From Rhodoferax sp. (lineage in GTDB: Bacteria > Pseudomonadota > Gammaproteobacteria > Burkholderiales > Burkholderiaceae_C): a stretch of DNA of 5,677 nt. Position numbers and translations under genes: made by a program. Positions 1 through 5,677 of the stretch are shown one piece after another (the first letter of the stretch is position 1; each line of letters starts with the position of its first letter). A model generated the notes under the pieces. The model was not told where the DNA came from. It made no database searches and saw only the letters and a program-made list of their open reading frames with translations. Location: positions 1 to 5,677 of the forward strand of contig JAIFMR010000002.1 in the NCBI GenBank assembly GCA_020048255.1, given 5' to 3'.

Positions 1-1
1 C

Positions 2-610
2 GAGGTGCGTTACCTGGCCCACGCCAAGCAAATGCAGGCCCTGGATTTGATTCCGCAGATTGCGCAAGAGTTCAAACAGCAGTTTGGCCGCGACTCGGGT
101 GGCCTGATCAAGACCTACAAGACCGAAGACGCTGAAACCATCGTGATTGCTCTGGGCTCGGTACTGGGCACCATCAAGGACACGGTAGACGACTTGCGCG
201 CCGAAGGCGTCAAGGTAGGGGTTTTGGGCATCACCTCGTATCGGCCATTTCCGATCTCGGCCATTCGGGATGCGACGGCCAAGGCCAAACGCATCGTGGT
301 CATTGAAAAATGTTTTGCGGTGGGCATTGGCGGCATTGTGTCGCGCGATGTGCGCAGCGCCGTACGCAACCGCCCGCAACCGGTGCTGACTGTTGTTGCG
401 GGTCTGGGTGGGCGCGCCATCACCAAGACCTCCGTGCACAAGTTGTTGCTTGATGCGATTGCCGACAAACTGGAGTTGCTGACCTTCCTCGACCTGGATT
501 GGGATATCGTCAATCGGGTGCTGGAGCGTGAGAAAACGCAGCGCCGTTCCGGTCCGATCGCCGAGGGCATCTTGCGCGACATGGGCAGCGTTGGCACTCA
601 GGTCGTTTAG
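2..610 (+). CDS. porA: 2-oxoacid (probably pyruvate):ferredoxin oxidoreductase alpha subunit, C-terminal part (5' end outside window)
   Basis: The reading frame is open from the first complete codon at the window edge, so the GTG at position 5 is an internal valine and not a start. The visible 202 residues match the C-terminal half of the POR alpha subunit. A Rossmann-like transketolase C-terminal domain (about residues 40-160) contains ETIVIALGS, then GITSYRPFP, the VVIEKCFAVGIGG strand-loop and VAGLGGRAIT. In this family the alpha subunit supplies part of the TPP and 2-oxoacid site and works in a complex with the beta subunit encoded next. The TPP-pyrimidine-binding N-terminal domain, and any fused gamma domain, would lie upstream. 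The gene ends 10 bases before the beta-subunit start, as expected for one cytoplasmic complex made from one transcript. Substrate choice (pyruvate, 2-oxoglutarate or branched-chain oxoacids) cannot be read from this part alone. Confidence 0.88.
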   Translation, partial: EVRYLAHAKQMQALDLIPQIAQEFKQQFGRDSGGLIKTYKTEDAETIVIALGSVLGTIKDTVDDLRAEGVKVGVLGITSYRPFPISAIRDATAKAKRIVVIEKCFAVGIGGIVSRDVRSAVRNRPQPVLTVVAGLGGRAITKTSVHKLLLDAIADKLELLTFLDLDWDIVNRVLEREKTQRRSGPIAEGILRDMGSVGTQVV

Positions 611-614
611 GAGA
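609..614 (+). promoter_or_regulatory. Ribosome-binding site of the beta-subunit gene
   Basis: AGGAGA overlaps the alpha-subunit stop codon TAG (608-610) and lies 6 bases before the ATG at 621. This decides the start: the frame stays open upstream to 528, but that would overlap the alpha gene by over 80 bases and would add 31 residues that do not resemble the family. Confidence 0.75.
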
Positions 615-620
615 CATCAC

Positions 621-1613
621 ATGGAACAGTCATTGGTCAAGTTTTACCAAACCGGCACATTCACGGTCGGTAACCGCTTGCTCGCTCCTGAGCAACGCAG
701 CCTGCAGTCGGGTGCGACCCGTAGCAATTCACTCAATTCCGGCCACCGGGCCTGTCAAGGCTGCGGCGAAGCGCTTGGGGCGCGCTACGCTATTGACGCC
801 GCCATGGCAGCCACCAACGGACAGTTGATTGCTGCCAACGCCACCGGGTGCCTGGAGGTGTTTTCCACACCTTACCCCGAAACCTCGTGGCAAATCCCGT
901 GGATTCACTCGCTGTTCGGCAACACCGCAGCCGTGGCGACCGGCATCGCTGCCGCCATGAAAGCCAAAGGCCGCAACGACGTGCGGGTAGTGGCGCAAGG
1001 CGGAGACGGTGGTACCACTGACATCGGCTTTGGCTGCCTGTCGGGCATGTTTGAGCGCAACGACGATGTGCTTTACATCTGCTATGACAACGAGGCCTAC
1101 ATGAACACCGGTGTTCAGCGCTCCAGCGCCACACCGCCAGCGGCACGCACCGCCACCACCATGGCCGTGGGAGAGCATCCTGGCAATGAATTTGGTCAGG
1201 GCAAAAACGTCCCGCAAATCGCTATGGCGCATGAGATTCCCTATGTGGCGACCGCCACCGTGGCCGATCTGCGTGACCTGGAATACAAGGTGACCAAGGC
1301 CATGTCGATTCGTGGCGCACGTTACATCCATATCTTTGTACCTTGCCCACTGGGTTGGGGGGCTGCTTCGCATGACACCATCAAGTTGTCGCGTCTGGCA
1401 GTTGAAAGTGGTGTGTTTCCGGTGTTTGAGGCCGAGCGCGGCGAGGTCACCGGTGTGCTGAAAATTCGCCATCAAGTCCCGGTCGAAGAGTACCTGAAGC
1501 CACAAAAGCGCTTTGCCCACCTGTTTGGCAAGAAGCCTGATGTGGCCACGTTGGCACGCCTGCAGGCGCGCGCCGACCGCAATATCCGCCGTTTTGGTTT
1601 GTTAGGGGAATGA
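621..1613 (+). CDS. porB: 2-oxoacid (probably pyruvate):ferredoxin oxidoreductase beta subunit
   Basis: This 330-residue protein is the TPP- and [4Fe-4S]-binding subunit of the 2-oxoacid oxidoreductase, which decarboxylates a 2-oxoacid, transfers the acyl group to CoA and passes out two electrons. All four cluster cysteines expected for PorB are present: C45 and C48 in HRACQGCGE, C77 in NATGC, and C242 in the late CPLGW motif. The TPP/Mg motif runs from GDG (128-130) to N157 in YDNEAYMNTG. The segment QRSSATPPAA is closer to PorB than to the shorter 2-oxoglutarate-type KorB, so pyruvate is the better guess, but this is inference. About 25 residues precede the HRAC motif beyond what I recall for compact archaeal PorB. 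The start at 621 has a good ribosome-binding site. The gene sits between the alpha subunit (10 bases) and the GltD-like flavoprotein (2 bases), pointing to one functional unit. Confidence 0.9.
   Translation: MEQSLVKFYQTGTFTVGNRLLAPEQRSLQSGATRSNSLNSGHRACQGCGEALGARYAIDAAMAATNGQLIAANATGCLEVFSTPYPETSWQIPWIHSLFGNTAAVATGIAAAMKAKGRNDVRVVAQGGDGGTTDIGFGCLSGMFERNDDVLYICYDNEAYMNTGVQRSSATPPAARTATTMAVGEHPGNEFGQGKNVPQIAMAHEIPYVATATVADLRDLEYKVTKAMSIRGARYIHIFVPCPLGWGAASHDTIKLSRLAVESGVFPVFEAERGEVTGVLKIRHQVPVEEYLKPQKRFAHLFGKKPDVATLARLQARADRNIRRFGLLGE
1604..1609 (+). promoter_or_regulatory. Ribosome-binding site deciding the flavoprotein start
   Basis: AGGGGA lies inside the last codons of the beta-subunit gene and is 6 bases before the ATG at 1616, the same spacing as upstream of the beta subunit. 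It directly abuts the alternative ATG at 1610, which overlaps the TGA stop as ATGA. The site therefore favours 1616, though either start gives tight translational coupling and differs by two residues only. Confidence 0.6.
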
Positions 1614-1615
1614 CT

Positions 1616-3241
1616 ATGCAAAAACCTTTTGCCATCACTTTGGATGTCGGCAGCTCGCTGGCCAACCATACCGGCTCTTGGCGTACCGAGCGCCCGGTTT
1701 ATTTGAACCGCAAACCCCCGTGCAACCATCAGTGTCCGGCGGGTGAAAACATCCAGGGTTGGCTGTTCCACGCCGAGTCGGGCAACTATCAGGAAGCCTG
1801 GCGCACCCTGGTTGAAGACAATCCGTTTCCCGCCATCATGGGGCGGGTCTGCTACCACACTTGCGAAGGTGCCTGTAACCGGGGTCAACTTGACTCGCCG
1901 GTGGGCATCAATTCGGTGGAACACTTTTTGGGAGATGAGGCCATCAAACAAGGCTGGCAGTTTCCCAAGCCCATAGCCAGCTCCGGCAAAAAAGTGCTGG
2001 TCGTGGGTGCAGGGCCATCGGGCCTGTCAGCGGCTTACCAACTGGCGCGCATGGGTCATGCGGTGACCGTGTTTGAGGCGGGGCCCTTGCCAGGCGGCAT
2101 GATGCGCTTTGGCATTCCGCAATACCGTTTGCCGCGCCAGGTGCTGGACGATGAAGTGCAGCGCATTGTGGATTTGGGTGTTGAAATTGAGTACAACACC
2201 AAGGTCACCGATGTGCTGCAAGTCAAGCAGGACTATGGTTTTGATGCCGTGTTTCTGGCGGTGGGTGCCCATATTGCCAAGCGTGCCTATATTCCGGCGG
2301 GCGACTCGGCCAAGGTGCTCGACGCCGTGTCGGTGTTGCGCTCCATGGAAGGCGAAGACAAGCCGCTGCTGGGTCGCAAGGTGGTGGTCTATGGCGGTGG
2401 CAACACGGCCATTGATGTGGCGCGCACAGCCAAGCGCCTGGGTGCCACCGAGTCCATCATCGTCTACCGGCGCAGCCGCGAAAAAATGCCAGCGCATGAC
2501 TTCGAGGTCGAAGAAGCCTTGCAAGAAGGCGTGTTGATCAAGTGGCTGTCCACCATCAAGCAGGCCGGTGAGTCATCGATTACTGTCGAAAAAATGGCCC
2601 TGGATGACAAGGGTTTCCCGCAGCCCACCGGTGAGTTTGAAACACTTGAGGCTGATTCTGTGGTGCTGGCACTCGGCCAGGATGTGGATTTATCGCTGAT
2701 TGAAGGCGTGCCGGGGATGGCGGTGCAAGACGGTGTGGTGCAAGTCGACGCGCACATGATGACCGGTCACGCAGGCATTTTTGCCGGGGGTGACATGGTG
2801 CCAGCCGAGCGCAATGTGACGGTGGCCATTGGTCACGGCAAGAAGGCGGCCCGCAATATTGACGCTTGGCTGAACGGCAACGCGTATGTGGCAGCGCCCA
2901 AAAATGAGTTGGCCAGTTTTGACAAGCTCAACACCTGGTACTACAGCGACGCGCCCAAGACGGTTCGCCCCATGCTGGACATCATTCGCCGGCAATCCAC
3001 CTTTGAAGAAGTGCAGGGTGGGCTGGACGAGGGCAATGCCTTGTTTGAAGCGCGGCGCTGTTTGTCCTGTGGCAACTGCTTTGAGTGCGACAACTGCTAT
3101 GGGGTTTGCCCGGACAACGCGGTCATTAAATTGGGCCCCGGCAAAGGGTTTGACTTCAACTATGACTATTGCAAAGGCTGCGGTATTTGTGTGTCAGAGT
3201 GCCCGTGTGGGTCGATCAAAATGGTAGCCGAGGACATTTGA
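1616..3241 (+). CDS. GltD-like NAD(P)-dependent FAD/Fe-S oxidoreductase with C-terminal ferredoxin domain, electron partner of the 2-oxoacid oxidoreductase
   Basis: This 541-residue soluble flavoprotein probably moves electrons between the 2-oxoacid oxidoreductase and NAD(P). Domains in order: an N-terminal Fe-S domain with C36, C40, C79, C83 and C87 (PPCNHQCP and GRVCYHTCEGAC); an FAD Rossmann fold with GAGPSG at 131-136 and acidic E154; an NAD(P)-binding fold with GGGNTAID at 260-267 and YRRSREKMPA from 284, whose arginines suggest NADPH preference; and second FAD contacts at ALGQD (352-356) and GIFAGGD (387-393). The C-terminal 2[4Fe-4S] domain has C488, C491, C494 and C498P, then C519, C522, C525 and C529P. 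Extra cysteines C482, C485 and C531 exceed the eight needed. Relatives include GltD, NfnB, the sulfur-oxidation protein DsrL and, as I recall, the flavoprotein of the Azoarcus evansii 2-oxoacid:NADP+ oxidoreductase. No glutamate synthase large subunit is nearby, so a GltD role is unlikely. The partner assignment rests on gene position. Confidence 0.85.
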   Translation: MQKPFAITLDVGSSLANHTGSWRTERPVYLNRKPPCNHQCPAGENIQGWLFHAESGNYQEAWRTLVEDNPFPAIMGRVCYHTCEGACNRGQLDSPVGINSVEHFLGDEAIKQGWQFPKPIASSGKKVLVVGAGPSGLSAAYQLARMGHAVTVFEAGPLPGGMMRFGIPQYRLPRQVLDDEVQRIVDLGVEIEYNTKVTDVLQVKQDYGFDAVFLAVGAHIAKRAYIPAGDSAKVLDAVSVLRSMEGEDKPLLGRKVVVYGGGNTAIDVARTAKRLGATESIIVYRRSREKMPAHDFEVEEALQEGVLIKWLSTIKQAGESSITVEKMALDDKGFPQPTGEFETLEADSVVLALGQDVDLSLIEGVPGMAVQDGVVQVDAHMMTGHAGIFAGGDMVPAERNVTVAIGHGKKAARNIDAWLNGNAYVAAPKNELASFDKLNTWYYSDAPKTVRPMLDIIRRQSTFEEVQGGLDEGNALFEARRCLSCGNCFECDNCYGVCPDNAVIKLGPGKGFDFNYDYCKGCGICVSECPCGSIKMVAEDI

Positions 3242-3286
3242 AAGGTTCACAATCTAACCATCTCATGGTTTGTTGAGGAGGAAGAT
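3242..3286 (+). promoter_or_regulatory. Leader of the stress protein gene: small hairpin, strong ribosome-binding site, possible weak promoter
   Basis: This is the longest non-coding stretch in the window. It contains a perfect 6-base inverted repeat (AACCAT, loop CTC, ATGGTT, 3256-3270) and the near-ideal Shine-Dalgarno AGGAGG at 3276-3281, 5 bases before the ATG. A TTGAAA hexamer at 3238-3243 followed after 17 bases by TCTCAT (3261-3266, four of six matches to the -10 consensus) could be a weak sigma-70 promoter. The ribosome-binding site is secure. The hairpin and promoter are suggestions only. The hairpin is AT-rich and lacks a T run, so it is not a terminator. Confidence 0.4.
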
Positions 3287-3724
3287 ATGTTCAAGCACAT
3301 TTTGGTTCCAGTAGATGGTTCAAACACATCCCAGTTTGCAGTGGGCAAAGCCACCGAATTGGCGAAGGCCTTTGGCAGCACGGTGACGGTGATTTATGTC
3401 ATTGACCCCTATCCCTTTACCGGGGTGGGTACTGACTTTGCCTACGGTCAAGCCGAGTACCTGAGCGCCGCAACAGCCGAGGCCAACGCCGCGGTCCATG
3501 CGGCCAAAGAGGCGTTTGCCAGTTCCGGCGTCACCGTGGACACCTCGGTGATCGAGGCGCATACGGCATGGCGTGGCATTGTTGAAGCAGGTGCTTCTTT
3601 GGGTGCTGACCTGATCGTGATGGGCTCACATGGCCGCAGCGGACTTGAAAAACTGGTGCTGGGCAGCGTGGCCCAGGCCGTGTTGTCGCACACCAAACTG
3701 CCCGTGCTGGTGGTGCGCGACTAA
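3287..3724 (+). CDS. Universal stress protein, single UspA domain, ATP-binding type
   Basis: This 145-residue protein is a complete single-domain universal stress protein of the usual family length. The first strand HILVPVDGS carries D10, the usual nucleotide-contacting aspartate. The C-terminal motif reads GSHG (113-116), nine residues, then GS (126-127), which is the Gx2Gx9G(S/T) ATP-binding signature, so it belongs to the ATP-binding branch. It ends with the typical strand LPVLVV. No signal peptide or membrane segment is visible, so it is cytosolic. Such proteins usually dimerise and help cells survive energy limitation, oxygen shift or stationary phase, but a specific client cannot be deduced. 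It follows the flavoprotein gene by 45 bases on the same strand, so co-transcription with the oxidoreductase is plausible. Its stop is only 6 bases from the stop of the convergent nrdJ gene. Confidence 0.93.
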   Translation: MFKHILVPVDGSNTSQFAVGKATELAKAFGSTVTVIYVIDPYPFTGVGTDFAYGQAEYLSAATAEANAAVHAAKEAFASSGVTVDTSVIEAHTAWRGIVEAGASLGADLIVMGSHGRSGLEKLVLGSVAQAVLSHTKLPVLVVRD

Positions 3725-3730
3725 ACGTTT

Positions 3731-5677
3731 TTAACCACACTGCCCCACATAGCCACAAGCGGTACAGAAGTCACAGCCGTCTTTGTGGATAACTGTGGGG
3801 TTGCCGCACTCCGGGCAGGGCTTGCCGGCCATGGTGTGGCTCACTTCGCGTGCGTTGGGGGTGTCCAACACACCCATGTCACGCAGTGGGTAACCTTCTT
3901 CGTTCAAAATGCCCAGCATGGCATAGCGGTGAATGATCAGCCGGGCAATATAGGCCACGGTGGATGGCCAAGTCTGCTGGCGCCGCTCATCAAAGGGCAA
4001 GCCCGGCACAAAGGCCATGAAGTGCCCCAGCGGCTCAGCGTAATTGAGCAACTTGCGCAGTTTCATGCCGACCCAAGCCGGGTCAATCACCCGCATGTCC
4101 AGCGACAAAAGTCTTGCCAGGCCATCCATGGCTTTGGGGTAATTGCCGCTAAAGCCGACAGCGCAGGGGCGAGTCACGACGCCACCGTCAGCACCGCGCA
4201 AATTGACTTCCTTCAGCGTGACCGTGAACGCTTCGCCCGTGGCCGGGTTTTCCACGTCCACCGCCCAGGCCAGTGTGCCCGAGGTGCCTGTTTGAGGTTC
4301 ACCCTGGCTGAACATGGCGTCGATCACCGGGGTGTTTGCGGGTTTGGCATCTGGTGAGCGCAGCTTGGCATTGGCGGCCATTTGCTCACAACGCCAGCGA
4401 ATCACCGCTGCAGTGGCCGCCACCACGCCGGGGAACAGGCGCTTTTCACCGTGGGGCGGGAAGGGCATCTCAAAGGCGCGCTCTTCACTCACGGTGGCCA
4501 GGGCGTCGAGTTTGAGCTGCAGCCAGGCTGGGTCATTGGCGCGCAGATCCATCGACAGGGTCTTGGCCAAGGCGCCCAAACCACGGGGCTGCTCGGCACC
4601 GTTTACCCAAACTTCAAAGGGCTGGGGTGCGCCACCTTCTTCGGGAGACAACTCACCAATAAACAGGGCAAAGTCACCAAAGGGGTGGTGCACCATGAAG
4701 GTCCAGGCCGGGTTGCCACCCGGAAGCTCGGGCCGACCTGGCCAGCGCAGGCTTGAGAGCACCGGCGCAGGCAAGCGGTCCAAGGCCAGCCGATGGTTGG
4801 CGTTGTCAATTTTGATAGGTTGCGCGGTGCTGGGGGTGGGTGTCACGCTGAGCACCGACCCCAGCACGCTGTTGGGCCGGTAGGTGGCCAGCCCTTTCAG
4901 GCCAGACTGCCAAGCTTGGGTGTAGAGGTCCTGAAAGTCTTCATAGGGGTAGTCAGCGGGAACATTGACGGTTTTAGAGATCGCGGTGTCAATGAAGGGC
5001 GCCACTGCGGCCACCATTTCTTCATGAGCTTGTGCGCTCATGTCCAACGCCGTCACAAATGCCGAGGTCAAGGGTGCATCGGCACCTTTGAGGTGGCGGT
5101 ACAGGCGCCAAGCGTGGTCTTCGACGGCGTACTCTTTGAAACTGCCATCCGTCATGCGCTTTTTGCGGGTGTAGGTCCAGCTGAAGGCCGGCTCGATCCC
5201 GTTGCTGGCGTTGTCGGCAAAGGCCAGACTGATGGTGCCCGTGGGCGCAATGGACAGCAGATGCGAGTTGCGCAACCCCTGCTTGCGAATGCGCTCTTTC
5301 AAAGGTGCCGGCAGGCGTGAAGCAAAGGTTTGACCGCTCAGGTACAGGTCCGCGTTGAAGAGGGGAAAGGCGCCACGCTCTTGGGCCAGTTCAACCGAGG
5401 CTTCATAAGCCGTGTCACGCATCAATTCAGAAATATGGCGTGCCTTGTCGCGAGCGGCTGCGGTGTCATAACGCAAATTCAGCATCACCAGGGCATCGCC
5501 CAGCCCGGTAAAGCCCAGTCCTACACGGCGCTTGCTGTTGGCTTCCTGTTGTTGTTGGGGCAGTGGCCAGACCGTGGCTTCCAGGACGTTGTCCAGCATC
5601 CGCACGGCTGTGCGGGCCACATCCGCAAAGGCGGCTTCGTCAAAGCGGGCACCTGGACCAAATGGGTCGAGCACAAA
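3731..5677 (-). CDS. nrdJ: Adenosylcobalamin-dependent (class II) ribonucleotide reductase, C-terminal part (5' end outside window)
   Basis: The visible 648 residues are the C-terminal part of NrdJ, which reduces ribonucleotides to deoxyribonucleotides using adenosylcobalamin and needs no oxygen. The frame is open through the right edge, so the GTG at 5674 is not a start. Barrel motifs seen include RRVGLGFTGLGDAL (about 50-63), SIAPTGTISLAF (142-153), NASNGIEPAFSWTYTRKKRM (156-175) and GLKGLATYRPNSVLGSVL (259-276). After the barrel there are two related modules (about 326-435 and 467-593), then a cysteine-rich tail with C621, C624, C635, C638, C641 and C647. This tail resembles the zinc-ribbon or redox end through which thioredoxin-type reductants recharge the active site. 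The N-terminal portion with the NPCGE-type catalytic cysteine lies beyond the window, as would any cobalamin riboswitch or NrdR box. Stop TAA is at 3731-3733. The partial sequence shows no frameshift or internal stop. Confidence 0.93.
   Translation of the reverse strand, partial: FVLDPFGPGARFDEAAFADVARTAVRMLDNVLEATVWPLPQQQQEANSKRRVGLGFTGLGDALVMLNLRYDTAAARDKARHISELMRDTAYEASVELAQERGAFPLFNADLYLSGQTFASRLPAPLKERIRKQGLRNSHLLSIAPTGTISLAFADNASNGIEPAFSWTYTRKKRMTDGSFKEYAVEDHAWRLYRHLKGADAPLTSAFVTALDMSAQAHEEMVAAVAPFIDTAISKTVNVPADYPYEDFQDLYTQAWQSGLKGLATYRPNSVLGSVLSVTPTPSTAQPIKIDNANHRLALDRLPAPVLSSLRWPGRPELPGGNPAWTFMVHHPFGDFALFIGELSPEEGGAPQPFEVWVNGAEQPRGLGALAKTLSMDLRANDPAWLQLKLDALATVSEERAFEMPFPPHGEKRLFPGVVAATAAVIRWRCEQMAANAKLRSPDAKPANTPVIDAMFSQGEPQTGTSGTLAWAVDVENPATGEAFTVTLKEVNLRGADGGVVTRPCAVGFSGNYPKAMDGLARLLSLDMRVIDPAWVGMKLRKLLNYAEPLGHFMAFVPGLPFDERRQQTWPSTVAYIARLIIHRYAMLGILNEEGYPLRDMGVLDTPNAREVSHTMAGKPCPECGNPTVIHKDGCDFCTACGYVGQCG
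3899..4279 (-). repeat. Protein-level repeat in nrdJ, copy 2
   Basis: This is the second module, between copy 1 and the cysteine-rich tail. Its core, residues 512-543 of the visible protein, includes LARLLSLDMR followed by DPAW (4073-4084) and a KL pair, matching copy 1 in order and spacing. Weaker similarity continues downstream: both copies have a proline-rich loop and then a helix (VVAATAAVIRWR in copy 1, TVAYIARLIIHR in copy 2). The DNA has diverged well beyond the protein, so the duplication is old. Outer limits are approximate. Confidence 0.6.
4373..4702 (-). repeat. Protein-level repeat in nrdJ, copy 1
   Basis: This is the first of two related modules after the catalytic barrel. Its core, residues 362-393 of the visible protein, includes LAKTLSMDLR followed by DPAW (4523-4534) and a KL pair. 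It aligns without gaps to copy 2 at an offset of exactly 150 residues, with 14 of 32 positions identical by hand count. The preceding strand PFEVWVNG recalls the TSCPD-type domain found at the end of many NrdJ proteins, although the cysteine-containing signature of that domain is not visible here. Outer limits are approximate. Confidence 0.6.

Noticed and set aside
528..620. Upstream extension of the beta-subunit frame to an ATG at 528
   Set aside because: It would overlap the alpha gene heavily, and the added residues are an out-of-frame reading of the conserved alpha C-terminus. The ATG at 621 has a proper ribosome-binding site.
729..1520. 263-codon open frame on the - strand opposite the beta subunit
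   Set aside because: It is a shadow of a gene with clear family motifs on the + strand. Its translation is rich in His, Gly and Arg without recognisable domains, as expected for the antisense of GC-rich coding DNA.
1616..3241. Annotation of the flavoprotein as glutamate synthase small subunit (GltD)
   Set aside because: The core fold matches GltD, but the C-terminal ferredoxin domain and the oxidoreductase operon context without a large subunit point to another electron-transfer role.
3710..3738. Possible terminator hairpin between usp and nrdJ (GTGGT pairing with ACCAC)
   Set aside because: The stem is only 5 base pairs with a 19-base loop and is not followed by a T run, so it is too weak to call.
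3785..5320. Several open frames of 124-190 codons on the + strand (3785-4357, 4314-4883, 4382-4756, 4793-5320)
   Set aside because: All lie opposite nrdJ, overlap one another, and show no domain or plausible gene structure. The - strand reading is continuous and matches NrdJ throughout.
5550..5566. CAA/CAG run giving four consecutive glutamines in NrdJ
   Set aside because: It is a short low-complexity stretch in a loop before a conserved motif. It is in frame and too short to be a meaningful repeat.

Overview
The window most resembles a beta-proteobacterial chromosome, probably Burkholderiales/Comamonadaceae (Rhodoferax-like). This is inferred from protein flavour and a moderately high GC content, not from a marker gene. 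It is coding almost end to end. No RNA gene, insertion sequence, CRISPR array or attachment site was seen, and the only non-coding stretches are about 10, 2, 45 and 6 bases long.

Left part (2-3241, + strand): a tightly packed operon for a 2-oxoacid oxidoreductase. It starts inside the alpha subunit (C-terminal 202 residues only). The complete TPP- and Fe-S-binding beta subunit follows 10 bases later. Two bases after that comes an FAD/NAD(P)-binding flavoprotein related to the glutamate synthase small subunit (GltD), carrying a C-terminal ferredoxin-like domain. The likely combined reaction is CoA-dependent oxidative decarboxylation of a 2-oxoacid, probably pyruvate. Electrons would pass through the beta-subunit cluster and the flavoprotein's Fe-S domain to FAD and NAD(P)+, or the reverse. 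This makes the set a candidate 2-oxoacid:NAD(P)+ oxidoreductase with a built-in replacement for free ferredoxin.

Middle (3287-3724, + strand): a single-domain universal stress protein with an intact ATP-binding motif and a very strong ribosome-binding site. It lies 45 bases after the flavoprotein and may be the last gene of the operon or have its own weak promoter.

Right part (3731-5677, - strand): the C-terminal 648 residues of an adenosylcobalamin-dependent (class II) ribonucleotide reductase, NrdJ, converging on the stress protein gene with only 6 bases between the stop codons. Its C-terminal region holds two copies of a module, offset by exactly 150 residues, followed by a cysteine-rich tail. 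An oxygen-independent ribonucleotide reductase beside an oxygen-sensitive type of 2-oxoacid oxidoreductase and a stress protein fits a facultative anaerobe or a microaerobic lifestyle. The genes are individually of known families. The points of interest are the flavoprotein-coupled oxidoreductase and the duplicated NrdJ tail.
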